DNA of 64,000 bases from Prorocentrum cordatum (lineage: Eukaryota; Sar; Dinophyceae; Prorocentrales; Prorocentraceae): NCBI GenBank assembly GCA_963575745.1, contig CAUYUJ010018624.1, positions 50,001 to 114,000 of the forward strand, read 5' to 3'. A model generated the notes under the pieces. That model did not search any database, was not told the DNA's origin, and worked only from the letters and a program-made list of their open reading frames with translations. Positions 43,573 to 52,678 of the stretch are shown here, in pieces. Made by a program: the position numbers and the translations under genes. Each line of letters starts with the position of its first letter. The stretch's first letter is position 1.

Positions 43573-43737
43573 TTATGTCGGGCGTGTCCCCCATACAGGG
43601 GGATTTTCGACGAAACATAAAAAACAGATACCCCCAAAATACCCCCAAAAAGGTCAGAAAATATTCAAAAATAGTCCCCAGACTATTTTTGGGTTATTTT
43701 TGAATATTGCCCCTGTAGAGGGACAAGCCCGACTTAA
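43573..43737. mobile_element. GTCGGGC TIR element, copy 3 with 8-bp target duplication
   Basis: A 165-bp element. The ends are TTATGTCGGGCGTGTCCC and GGGACAAGCCCGACTTAA, with ACAGGGGGAT/TGCCCCTGT continuing the arms. The direct 8-mer GGATAGTC flanks it at 43565-43572 and 43738-43745. The AT-rich interior contains ATTCAAAAATAGTCC and its inverse GACTATTTTTGGG...TTTTTGAAT, so nearly the whole element folds back. Confidence 0.87.
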
Positions 43738-43745
43738 GGATAGTC

Positions 43746-44460
43746 CGTCCGTGCAGGTGCATGCAGACGAGGAGGGAGGAGGACGGCGACACGAGGCGGA
43801 GGCTGGAGCCTCCTCCTCTTTCGGAGGAGGAGGACGGCGACAGGAGGCGGAGGCTGGAGGGGTGGGGTGGGGGAGTTCTGTGCTCCAGAGGGGCTGCAGG
43901 GAGAGTTCAAGGTCGGGGGCTCCTGGGGATGTACATGGGGGATGAATCAACAGAGGGGTTGGGGTAGGAGGAGGAGTCGGAGGAGGAGGCGGAGGAGGAG
44001 GAGGAGGAGGGTGGGGGAGGAGGGAGGAGAGGCAAGCCAGGTGCGCTAGCGTCACATCAGACGTCCTGCCCCTCCCTCCCATCCCCTACCATGGCGTAGA
44101 TCTCCCATCTATTCGCACAGTCGGATGTCGAGCAGGGCGATGATTCCAAGAGGGTACGCGATGGATGGAAAAGCATGGCGTAAATGAGCTCGGCAGTGCA
44201 GTGCAAAACATGTCATAGCATGGCGTGGTATTTCGTAGTGAATCATTGCATCACAAAACTTAGCAACGCAAAGCATGGCATCGCACAGCGGTTCACAACA
44301 CAGCATCGCATTGCATGCCGTGGCATGGCACCGGATGACTTGGAGGGTGAGTGGCCCGTCTACGAGAGGACAGGGCCTGCCTGGAATGCCGGCTCCATGT
44401 CCTCCGCAACCGTACCTGCACGATGTGGGCGTTTTCGAATGCCAAGTGCCGTCCGGACGC
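43746..44460. other. Short duplications, GGA run and CATGGC-type degenerate repeats
   Basis: At 43765-43860, GGAGGAGGACGGCGACA-GAGGCGGAGGCTGGAG occurs twice. GGA triplets lie at 43970-44010. At 44170-44330, GCATGGC and GCATCGCA recur irregularly. No gene recognised. Confidence 0.5.
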
Positions 44461-44464
44461 GCGG

Positions 44465-44565
44465 GAACGTGGCCAGCGCTGCAGCGGGAGCGCGATCTTG
44501 AATGACCGAAGCGCGGAAATGAGGGCGGCGCTGCAGCGGGAGCACCATTTTGGACGAACAGAAAC
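44465..44565 (+). repeat. Two tandem copies of the GGCGCTGCAGCGGGAGC motif
   Basis: GCGCTGCAGCGGGAGCGCGAT (44474) and GCGCTGCAGCGGGAGCACCAT (44528) lie 54 bp apart. Relatives lie at 10350, 39828 and 40470, and inverted at 62268 and 62361. Confidence 0.65.
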
Positions 44566-44699
44566 GACCGAATTGAAAAACACGTAGGGGAAACCAAATC
44601 ATGAAATCTTGTGGGTAAAAACAATACGCGGAGAGGACGGGATACTCTCTGGACAGAGTCAGGGGAGAAAGGAGAGTAGTACTAACATTGTGTAATTGT

Positions 44700-44800
44700 A
44701 GATGGAGCAGGAGGAGGAGGAGGAGGAGGAGGAGGAGGAGGAGGAGGAGGAGGAGGAGAAGCGGACCACCTGACGCCTCCTCCTCCTCCTCCTCCTTCAA
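44700..44800. repeat. GGA tract facing a CCT tract
   Basis: GGA triplets at 44703-44760 are followed at 44776-44795 by CCT triplets, a potential GGA/CCT hairpin. Confidence 0.85.
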
Positions 44801-44994
44801 GGGACCCTCGAGGGAACCTCCGAAAGTTCGAAGAATTTTGAGTTTTTCGTTTGTTTGTTTGTTTGTTTCTGATTCCCGGACCGATGACGGCCGTCATTTG
44901 GGGGGAGGGGAAGGGGGCCGATGACGTCACGTTTCGCGCCGGCGGCGTCTTGGAATGCCCAGGGATGACTGAGAACGGGTAGCAGCAGCATGTA

Positions 44995-45262
44995 CAGCGC
45001 CTATGTACACCACAGCGCCTGCGTGCACCACAGCGCCTGAGCACACAACGCCGCCGATGCACACCACAGCAGCCGTGTGCAACACAGCGCCAGTGTGTGC
45101 CCCAGTGCCTGCGTGCAACACAGCGCTTGTGTACACCACAACGCCTGCGTACACCACATCAGCCGTGTGCAACACAGCACCAGTGTACACCACAGTGCCT
45201 GCGTGCACCACAGCTCCTGTGTACACCATGGCGCCGGTGTGCACCGCAGCAACCCTGCGCAA
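44995..45262 (+). repeat. 18-bp minisatellite (ACACCACAGCGCCTGYGT)
   Basis: About 15 units. Because 18 is a multiple of three, + frames read six-residue repeats such as YTTAPA and the - strand reads long Ala/Val/Thr frames. No flanking gene supports coding. Confidence 0.85.
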
Positions 45263-45585
45263 CAGAGCACATTTGTTGTACATCACATACAGAGTTTTAG
45301 AAGGAATCCTTATGACAAAATGGAGCGCCTGTGGATTCCACAGAAAACAAATATCTCACAGGGTTTGGAAAATAATCCTTATGGACGAAAAGGCGCCGCT
45401 GGAATTTACGAGTCCTCCCGGGTCCTCCCGGCTCACGCTAATCCCTCCCATCTGCGTCCAGGAGGCTCCCGCGGAATTGACCATCCGAGAACCAAGTGGA
45501 TTGATTCAATCGACCATTCTGCGGTGCACGCTGCGATGCGCACGTGCGCTGTAGCGCCGACCCGCACGACGGGGGGAAATGTGAG
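45263..45585. other. Spacer with a diverged duplication of about 70 bp
   Basis: AGAGTTTTAGAAGGAATCCT and AGGGTTTGGAAAATAATCCT, each followed by TATG-AC-AAA-GG-GC, lie about 70 bp apart. An open + frame reads LEGILMTKWSACGF and then WKIILMDEKAPLEF. Unrecognised. Confidence 0.35.
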
Positions 45586-45741
45586 GGAGGAGGAGGAGGA
45601 GGAGGAGGAGGAGGAGGANNNNNNNNNNNNNNNNNNNNNNNNNNNNNNNNNNNNNNNNNNNNNNNNNNNNNNNNNNNNNNNNNNNNNNNNNNNNNNNNNN
45701 NNNNNNNNNNNNNNNNNNCTCCTCCTCCTCCTCCTCCTCCT
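45586..45741. other. Scaffold gap of 100 N flanked by GGA and CTC triplets
   Basis: GGA triplets end at 45618, N runs from 45619 to 45718, and CTC triplets start at 45719. The 100-base length suggests a fixed-size placeholder. The strand switch from GGA to CCT across it means either a true inverted structure or a wrong join. Confidence 0.95.
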
Positions 45742-45834
45742 CTGCTCTGTACTTGATTGGCTCGCCAGATTTCATAACACCGTTGCCGCGACCCTTGCCT
45801 CGCTTTCGCCTTTCTGTTGGCCTTCTGGGAGGCC

Positions 45835-45912
45835 CTCGTCGCCACAGCTGCGTTCGCCTCGAAATTCTGGTCAGAACGCCCCCCCGGGAGTGGTCTGGGG
45901 GGGAGCGGTATC
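45835..45912 (+). repeat. Third relative of the TCGTCGCCAC / GTCAGAACGC repeat
   Basis: GGCCCTCGTCGCCACAGCTG, TTCGCCTCGAAATTCTGGTC, AGAACGC, CCCCGGGAG and AGCGGTATCGGT match 38470-38560 in order. Confidence 0.75.
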
Positions 45913-46170
45913 GGTTCTTTTTGTTCCCCGTGAGACCCAAATTTGTGTTCATTTTGGCTCAGTGCGCCTTCCGAATGTCACATTTTGCCGGCTGCGCCAG
46001 GCCATACGTAGGCCCAAAGGCTCCGCCCTCGTGGGCGGAATGCAGCCGCTCGCTCGGTCGCCAGTGCCCAGGGCCGCCTGCGATCCGATGCGGTGCGAGT
46101 CGATGGGGCCCGCGATGCACACTCGGTACGATGCGGTCCCAGTCACGAGCATCGGCAGGGCCGGCTGGAG

Positions 46171-46333
46171 TTAGGTCGGGCCCGTCCCCCTACAGGCGGA
46201 TTGTGGATGACAAATGCAAGACATCCCGAAAATGCTCAAAAACAGTCAAGCATTGTAAACCAAATCGTCCCCATACATAACTGTTTGGATTATTTTTGCA
46301 TATCCCTCCTGTAGAGGGACAGGCCCGACTTCA
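46171..46333. mobile_element. GTCGGGC TIR element, copy 4 with 8-bp target duplication
   Basis: A 163-bp element. The ends are TTAGGTCGGGCCCGTCCCCC and AGGGACAGGCCCGACTTCA; CTACAGGCGGAT and ATCCCTCCTGTAG continue the arms. The direct 8-mer GGCTGGAG flanks it at 46163-46170 and 46334-46341. The interior is AT-rich and non-coding. Confidence 0.87.
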
Positions 46334-46632
46334 GGCTGGAGCCGGGCGCGTCGATCCGCTTTCGGCTCGATGCGCGGGAAGTTTCGCCGGCGATCCGGAC
46401 GCTTCTCCGACCCTCGGGCGTCGGGAGTGATAGGGGGTGCGCTGAGTTTCGGTAGCAGAAATCAGTCGGGAGTGGAAGGAGCACAGACACAAGGGATCGT
46501 AGATCCCCAGGGAGGTAGGGGAAACTATTGGGAAGTGGGGGGGAAGACGAAGACCCAGAAACCATGGCAGAATCGGGGAATCCTGGGATTTGTGTCTACT
46601 GATTTGTGTGTGTGTGTGTGTGTGTGTGCTAG

Positions 46633-46850
46633 GGTCCCTCTAGTTAATCATGTGAGCTTTGTGTACCCTCTTACTTCCGTCTTCAGTGTCAATAAGCGTC
46701 GATCAGCGTCTGGGTGTCGATGAGATAGCGCCGATTCATCGTCGGCTAGCGTCGATTCGCGTCGATGTAGCGTCGATGTGGCGTCGACGAGCGTCGATTT
46801 GCAAGAGCAGACAAGGTGGTATAGGAAGCTCCAATGGGTTGCCGCAGAAC
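46633..46850. mobile_element. GCGTCGA TIR element, copy 3 (diverged)
   Basis: The interior is clearly related to 31134-31350 (CAGCGTCTGGGTGTCGATGA, GATAGCGCCGAT, GTCGGCTAGCGTCGAT, GCAAGAGC-GACAAG). The ends are worn: TTAATCATGTGAGC at left, GCTCC-ATGGGTTGCCGCAG at right. No clear target duplication. A GT dinucleotide run lies just upstream at 46604-46628. Confidence 0.7.
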
Positions 46851-46937
46851 GCTAACTAAATGAGGGGGTGAAGAAAGGTGCACGTTGTATTCCCTCGAAG
46901 GGATTCTCCCATGGGATCGCTCCCCCCCTACAGGCCG

Positions 46938-47110
46938 GTCGTTGAAAGTGATAGGGTGTTTTGTGGATTCCCAGATCCCCATCCATTTCAAGCGCCCTCC
47001 TACGTCAAGGATCGATCTGCTCTTGCTGCGCGTTGTCCTTCTTTTGGGAGGGTCTGAGCCCAATCTACTTTACCTGCCTCCCTGTTGCTTCATGTTTTTA
47101 CTGCTATTCT
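46938..47110 (+). repeat. Dispersed repeat, copy 2 (partner 679-862)
   Basis: CCGGTCGTTGAAAGTGA, GTGGATTCCCAGATCCCCATC, AGCGCCCTCCTACGTCAA and CCCAATCTACTTT align with copy 1 in order. Identity is lower than within the TIR families. Confidence 0.6.
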
Positions 47111-47624
47111 CCGACCGGCGTGTGACTAACGCCCGAGACTCGACTTGATCTCGCAATTCGATCCAGCTCAGGCCTGCCGCCCAGGAAGCCGATGTCTCAT
47201 GGCCCCACGCGGCGGAGGCTAGGGCTGGCCTCGGGCCCCAGGGCGGGGGGACTGCCTCCAGGGGTCCTGGATTAGCGACTCCCCAGGCGGCGGACATGTG
47301 AGGCGTGCCGGAAAGGGCCTCGCCTTCGCGGATCTGAGGAGTTTCAGGAGGAAAAGAAACACACAGACACAATTCATTTTCGATTTCCCAGAAAACATGG
47401 GAAAATATGGGAAGTGGGGGGGAAGACAGAAACCCAGAAGATATGGAAAAATATGGGGAATATTTTTATTTGTGTGTATTTATGTGTGTGTGTCCTGGGG
47501 CCCCTTCAGAGCTGTCGTCTCTTGCTCGGTGGAAGGCGGCGGAAGGAGCCGGCGGAAGCCGAGTGGGCACGGCTCCGCCGGCGGAAGAAGGCAGGCGGAA
47601 GCCAGCGGAAGCAGGCATCGGCCT

Positions 47625-47720
47625 CCCTCCCTCCCTCCCTCCCTCCGTCCCTCCCTCCTCCTCCTCTTCCTCCTCCGCCTCCTCCTCCTCCGCCTCCTCC
47701 TCCTTCTCCTCCTCCAGGCT
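47625..47720. repeat. CCTCCCT / CCT tract
   Basis: CTCCCTCC repeats followed by CCT/CTT triplets. Confidence 0.85.
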
Positions 47721-48875
47721 TTTTCGGTTCACGGTTTCAGGAACCCGCCGTATCAGTTCGTTCCGACTTTGGGAGGGTGTGAAGATCACCAGAGGCGTTC
47801 TCAGGTCTCTTCACGATGATCACGGCGCTGCTCGGACTGTGCTCTTTGGCGCGATACTCGGCCCTTGCCAGGACCAATCGTGTTTTGAGCGCGCTCGGGG
47901 GAGTTCATTGAGGGAGCTCACGTCGCCTTGTATTTTGGTACGCGAGAAAGTGAGGCTCTAAGCCGCGCTTCCTGACGCTGCCATGCCTCGCGGATTGCTG
48001 GTAGAATTCCAGGGAGTTGCCGTCGAACTTCTGGCCTTGTGCCCTCTAGCCGATTGTATTTTTCAATCGATTTTGGACCCGCGAGGTGCCAGACCCGGAG
48101 GTGGGACGGGAGGGTGGATGGGGTGGGGTGAGATAGCGGCGGGAGGGTGGAGGTTAGTGGGGCGAGGTGGCGTGGAAGTTTCAATGGCCCAACAGATACA
48201 TGCGGACATTCCCGTCAACCTCATATCGGTATCGGTGGGCTTGTCAAGATCCTTCGGACGCGGACTCACCCCTTTTGGAAGGGGACGCGTACCCTTTTAG
48301 CAACCTTTGTGACAGCCTGGCGCGAGGTGTTCGCGCTGGGTAGTTGAGGGAAGCGGGGAGGTAGGACGACCGCCAGATAGGACTGACCGTATGGGGGCCT
48401 CGTGCGCCCCGAGATCTGCCCCAGCAGACCCTGGGGATGGCCCAAGAGGCGGCCCCCCGAGTGGGCCGCCGGGTGATCAGCGCAAGGAGCTCCCCCAGAA
48501 GGCGGTGCCTTGGCCAGCGTGTTGATGTCCTGGAGGGGCTTGGGTGCAGGCGTTTGAAACCCAGAGTTGCTCGCGTCCCGACAAGAAGAAAACGCTGTGG
48601 AGTCTCTTGCCGTTTTCGACCTCCAGGGCCCCTCGCAGCAGGCCCCCAGGGCCGTCGAGCAGCGGCTCGGCACAGGGAGCTGGCCCCGCATGAAGCAGTC
48701 GATTGAAACATCAGGACATCGCATGTCTGGGGATGTGTGTGTGTGTGTGTTTCTGGCTGGGAGGAAGCTTCGCGTGGCCGCCACCTTCTCCTGCGCTGCT
48801 GCCGTGGCTCCGCGGCCAAGCCTGTGCTGGCTGCATCGCCGTCCCTCTCTCCTGTCGGGGGCGGAAAAGAGGGGG
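47721..48875. other. Spacer, no recognisable gene
   Basis: Moderate GC with a GT run at 48734-48751. Overlapping frames on both strands match nothing I know. Confidence 0.35.
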
Positions 48876-49048
48876 GTGATGACTAGGGGGGGGTGGATAT
48901 CATGGCGTGGGCCATGATATTTCCCCAGATCTCATGGCGCCTCTTCTTATTTCATTACGTCCCTGGCCCCCCCGCTAGGCCGCGCACATGCCGCCAGTCA
49001 TGATTTGCACCCCCCCTCTTGGACACCCCCCTCTTGGCCGCTCCCGAT
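48876..49048 (+). repeat. Dispersed 185-bp repeat, copy 2 (partner 19803-19990)
   Basis: GGTGATGACTAGGGGGGGGT, GGATATCATGGCG, CCATGATATTTCCCCAGAT and CTTGGACACCCCCCTCTTGG match copy 1 in order. A C run in copy 1 is shorter here. The ATATCATGG palindrome is kept. Confidence 0.85.
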
Positions 49049-49392
49049 CCTGCCCGCTGCTCGCTCCTCCCTCCGTCTTTCTCGCACGGCCCTCCGTCTT
49101 GCCCCGGTCCTCTTTTCTCCGCACGTGCCTGCTGTGCTCCTGCGGAGTCCGCGCTCCTCGCTTCCCTTCCCGCGGTTCACTGCTTACAGTCGGGGCCCTG
49201 AAGAAGGAACCCTTTTGGTTGGGGAGGGGCTCCGCGTTCCTTAAGTGTTTCACAGCTTGCCTCAGGCTTTCCTTATGTTTTCGACAGGAAATCGAAGGTT
49301 AACTTATGGAAAAAAGGGGCCTCGTTCCTTATTTAGGGTTCCTTAGGTCAAGACCCTCACTGTGTCTTGCCACTCCCTCACCCTCATTTCGC

Positions 49393-49548
49393 AGGGACGT
49401 GGCAACGAGATGGTCTTCTACAAGAACTTCATGGATGGTTACCCGGTCGATGGATGGGGGATGGCAAATTCTGAGCTCCCCGCAGGTGTGGTGTGCTGTA
49501 CAGGAGACATGATGGGGAGTGTTCTAGGGCATTTAACGATGACATAAG
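49393..49548 (+). CDS. Possible exon, unrecognised
   Basis: After a CTCATTTCGCAG acceptor-like sequence, the + frame reads GRGNEMVFYKNFMDGYPVDG and continues about 30 residues to TGA. Residue use is balanced, unlike nearby frames. No domain recognised. A similar ATTTCGCAGGG lies at 50325. Confidence 0.25.
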
Positions 49549-50555
49549 CATAGAGGAGGTCCGCGCGGATTCCTCGGATCGGCGCTGGAGCCCTGGCGCC
49601 AGCTGCCCGCAACGAAAGACTTCTCCCGACTCCTGTCCGGGGGAAAAATCTCGCAGGTTGCGCACGGTTTGTCTGGAGGCGCGCGTGCGCCCTTGGCTCA
49701 GACGCCGGCGCACCCCTTTTGGGCAGGAGTTCAGACCATTTGGGAGGTCCCCATCTCGGTGGCTTTCCCCTGGATGGTTGCTGCGCGGGCTGATCTCCTC
49801 CCGTTGGATTAGCCTGATCGCTCATGGTACTTGTTCTTCGCTTGTGCGGTAACTGTTCCAAAGTTCGGCGGACGAGTCCTTTGGCCCAATGTGTCTGTCA
49901 GTTGTTTGCAACGCGTCGCCAATCATTGTCTCTTGGACGAAGCGATCTCGCATTACCAGATTGCGGCCGCAATCTTAATGGAGCGGCTCTGCCCTCGTAG
50001 TGTAAAGTAATCTTACTCGCGGTGGGCGACAAGCAACCCTGGACAAGGGTAGGGGTGATACTTTCACCACTGGCGGCGCCTTTCGCGCCGAGTGGGGTCC
50101 AGCGTCGATCCGAGACGTCTGCGCGGTCTGTCTTCCTACGTGTGCACGAGTGAGCAGGGGCGTGCAGAAGTACACCTTAGGCGATGCTTAAGAAAACATA
50201 CGTTTTCGGCCAGGGTCTCGATTATTCTTAATGTTTCAACGTAAATCCCAAGATTTTAATAGAAATGTTGGGTTTTTTATTCAAGTTCTGAGACTATGAA
50301 TTTCTTAACCCATGATTTCTTAACCATTTCGCAGGGTGTACGCAAGCAGGTGAAGACGCGCATGCCGTAGTCGCACTGGCGCCCACATGCGTCGCAGGCA
50401 CGGAGGGCTTCTCCCACGGCCGCCCATCATCCTGCTGCGCTTCTTGTTTCTTCTGCTCCCGTCCTTCTCCCCCATTCTCCCCTCCTGCTCCTGCATATCT
50501 CAAGGGAAGAAGTAGAGACTCTAGACAGCGAAGAACGGCGTGGGGAGGGTTGAGG
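49549..50555. other. Spacer, no recognisable gene
   Basis: Contains an AT-rich patch at 50180-50330. No repeat or gene recognised. Confidence 0.35.
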
Positions 50556-51152
50556 TAGGGATAAAGAGAGAGAGAGAGAGAGAACAAAAGCGAGGGGGAG
50601 AGGGCGAGAGGGAGGGAACGGAGAAGACAGGTAGCAGGAGGGAGAGAGCGAGAGGTAGGTATGACAAGACCCCAAGTGACGTCTGTTCATGGCTTGGTTT
50701 CTCCCCGCAGGGATCGCAAACGGGGGACGCATTCCAGTCGGGTCTTCTCCACCATCCAGGGAGGAGGAGGAGGAGGAGGAGGAGGAGGAGGAGGAGGAGG
50801 AGAGGAGGAGGAGGTGGAGGAGGTGGAGGAGGGTGAGACGAGGAGGACGAGGAGGAGGAGGAGGAGGAGGAGTTGGAGGAGGAATTCAAGCGGCTCTGGT
50901 CAGGGGTCGCGAGATCGATCCTTGGACTTGCCTTCCCGGGCTCTGCTCCGCGGGGTAGGGCCGCTCACCTCTCGGGCGGGGCCCGTCGTCGACCCGGTGG
51001 GTCCGCTTCGACCCCGGTTACGGCATGCCCGATTCGATTCGATCCGATGCGGCCATCCTCCTCCTCCTCCTCCTCCTCATCCTCCCTCCTCCCTCCTCTC
51101 CTCCTCCTCCTCCTCCCCCTCCGCCTCCTCCTCCTCCCCTCCTTCCTCCTGC
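50556..51152. repeat. GA tract, GGA tract and facing CCT tract
   Basis: GA dinucleotides (50563-50582), GGA triplets (50759-50880) and CCT triplets (51058-51150). GGA and CCT blocks about 180 bp apart are complementary. Confidence 0.88.
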
Positions 51153-51381
51153 TTGGCCGAGCTCTAGGGCTCACGCCACGGGAACCCACGACGTCGGGCG
51201 CGGAACCCAGGAGGATGTGCCTGACAATCGACCCCTAACAATAAAGCAGGGCTGCCCATGATGGTGTACACTTGACAGCTCTCTGTCGTTGTATGGCTGA
51301 TTCCGAGCCGCGTCTGCATCGCAGAGCGGGGGGGGGGGCGGGGGCTGAGAGCAGGCATTCGGCATTCCATTCCTTGACAAA

Positions 51382-52330
51382 TTATCCCAGTGCGACCCTA
51401 CCTAGGAGTTGGACCCCCTCGGAGAGCAGCATTAGTAGTAACAGTAAAACTAAGCTAAAGCTAAGCTAACGCTAAGCTGAAGCTAAGCTAACGCTAAGCT
51501 AAAGCTAAACTAAAGCTAAGCTAACGCTAAGATAACGCTAAGCTAAAGCTAAACTAAAGCTAAACCGAAACGAAGCTAAAGCTAAGCTAAAGCTAAGCTA
51601 AAGCTAAGCTGAAGCTAAGCTACAGCTAAGCTACAGCTAAGCTATCACTAAGCTACATTTAAGCTACATATGAGCTAAAGCTAACTAACGCTAAACTAAA
51701 TCTAAGCTACATAGAATCTACAGCTAAGCTAGCGCTCAGCTAAAGCTAAGCTACAGCTAAGCTACAGCTAAGCTAAAGCTAAGCTAACACTAAGCTACAG
51801 CTACGCTAAAGCTAAGCTGAAGCTAAGCTAAAGCTAAGCAAACGCTACGCAAACAATAAGCAGAGGTTAGGCTACAGCTAAGCTACAGCTAAGCTAAAGC
51901 TAAGCTGAAGCTAAGCTGAAGCTAAGCTGAAGCTAAGCTGAAGCTAAACTACAGCTAAGCAAAACCAAAACAACAGCTAAGCTGAAGCTAAGCTAATCGA
52001 AGGCACACCTACGCTAAATCTAAGTTAACGCTAAGCTAAATCTAAGCTAAAACTAAACTAACGCTAAGCTACAGCTAAGCTACAGCTAAGCTAAAGCTAA
52101 AGCTACAGCTAAAGCTAAGCTAATCCTAAGCTAAAACTAAGCTAAAGCTAAGCTAAAGCTAAGCTAAAGCTAAGCTAAAGCTAAGCTAAAGCTAAAGCTA
52201 AAGCTCCCAGGGGGCGCGACTTGGGGAACCGCGGGGCGGGGACTGGGGGAGCCGCCCGGGGCGCTTTGCACTGCCCGGCCCCTTTAAGCTAAGAGAGTAA
52301 GAATCCTCTAGGCAGAGCCTAGGTAGGGAA
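51382..52330 (+). mobile_element. Modular CCCTACCTAG element, copy 3 (AAGCTA core)
   Basis: TTATCCCAGTGCGACCC opens it, with CCTACCTAGGAGTTGGA and AGCAGCATTAGTAGTAACAG. The core is about 760 bp of AAGCTAAGCTA repeats, more degenerate than copy 2, with CAGCTA and ACGCTA variants. The 3' module (GGGGCGGGGACTGGGGG, GTAAGAA, GGCAGAGCCTAGGTAGGGAA) is conserved. CCTTG lies on both sides (51372 and 52331), a possible but weak target duplication. About 20 kb from the other copies. Confidence 0.78.
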
Positions 52331-52678
52331 CCTTGTCCCGATTTGTGGCCGCCGCTATCACCGCGGCGACCTGCAAAACCAACCCGGAGGTTTGGGGTCG
52401 CGGTCGGATGCCACGCAACGATACCCGACAGCGCCCAACCCAGACATCCGACGTGTTTTTTTTCACAGGGTGACCATTCTTTTTACCTGGAGATTTGACA
52501 GTCCCTGGGCCCAGCCAGATGCCGAAGATTACCAAACATCTTCCGTCGTGATTGTGAAGGCCTTGTGGCGGTGCCGCCGACCCAGAAGGGAGACGACGAC
52601 GGCCACAACGACGACCACGACGACAGCGACAACGACGAGGTGATGACCCTGCCACATGCTTAGGACATCTGCTGGGCG
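52331..52678. other. Spacer, no recognisable gene
   Basis: Ends in ACG/ACA triplets near 52590-52640. Nothing recognised. Confidence 0.35.

Noticed and set aside
44995-45262. Thr-rich repeat protein from the 18-bp minisatellite
   Set aside because: The unit length is a multiple of three by coincidence, both strands are open and flanks show no coding features.
45950-45961. CATTTTGGCTCA, a 12-base match to the core of the dinoflagellate spliced leader
   Set aside because: Only the core matches. The bases on both sides differ from the leader, and no credible gene follows, so it may be chance.
51372-52335. CCTTG on both sides of modular element copy 3 as a target duplication
   Set aside because: Only five bases match and the other two copies show no comparable repeat; mentioned only as a weak possibility.
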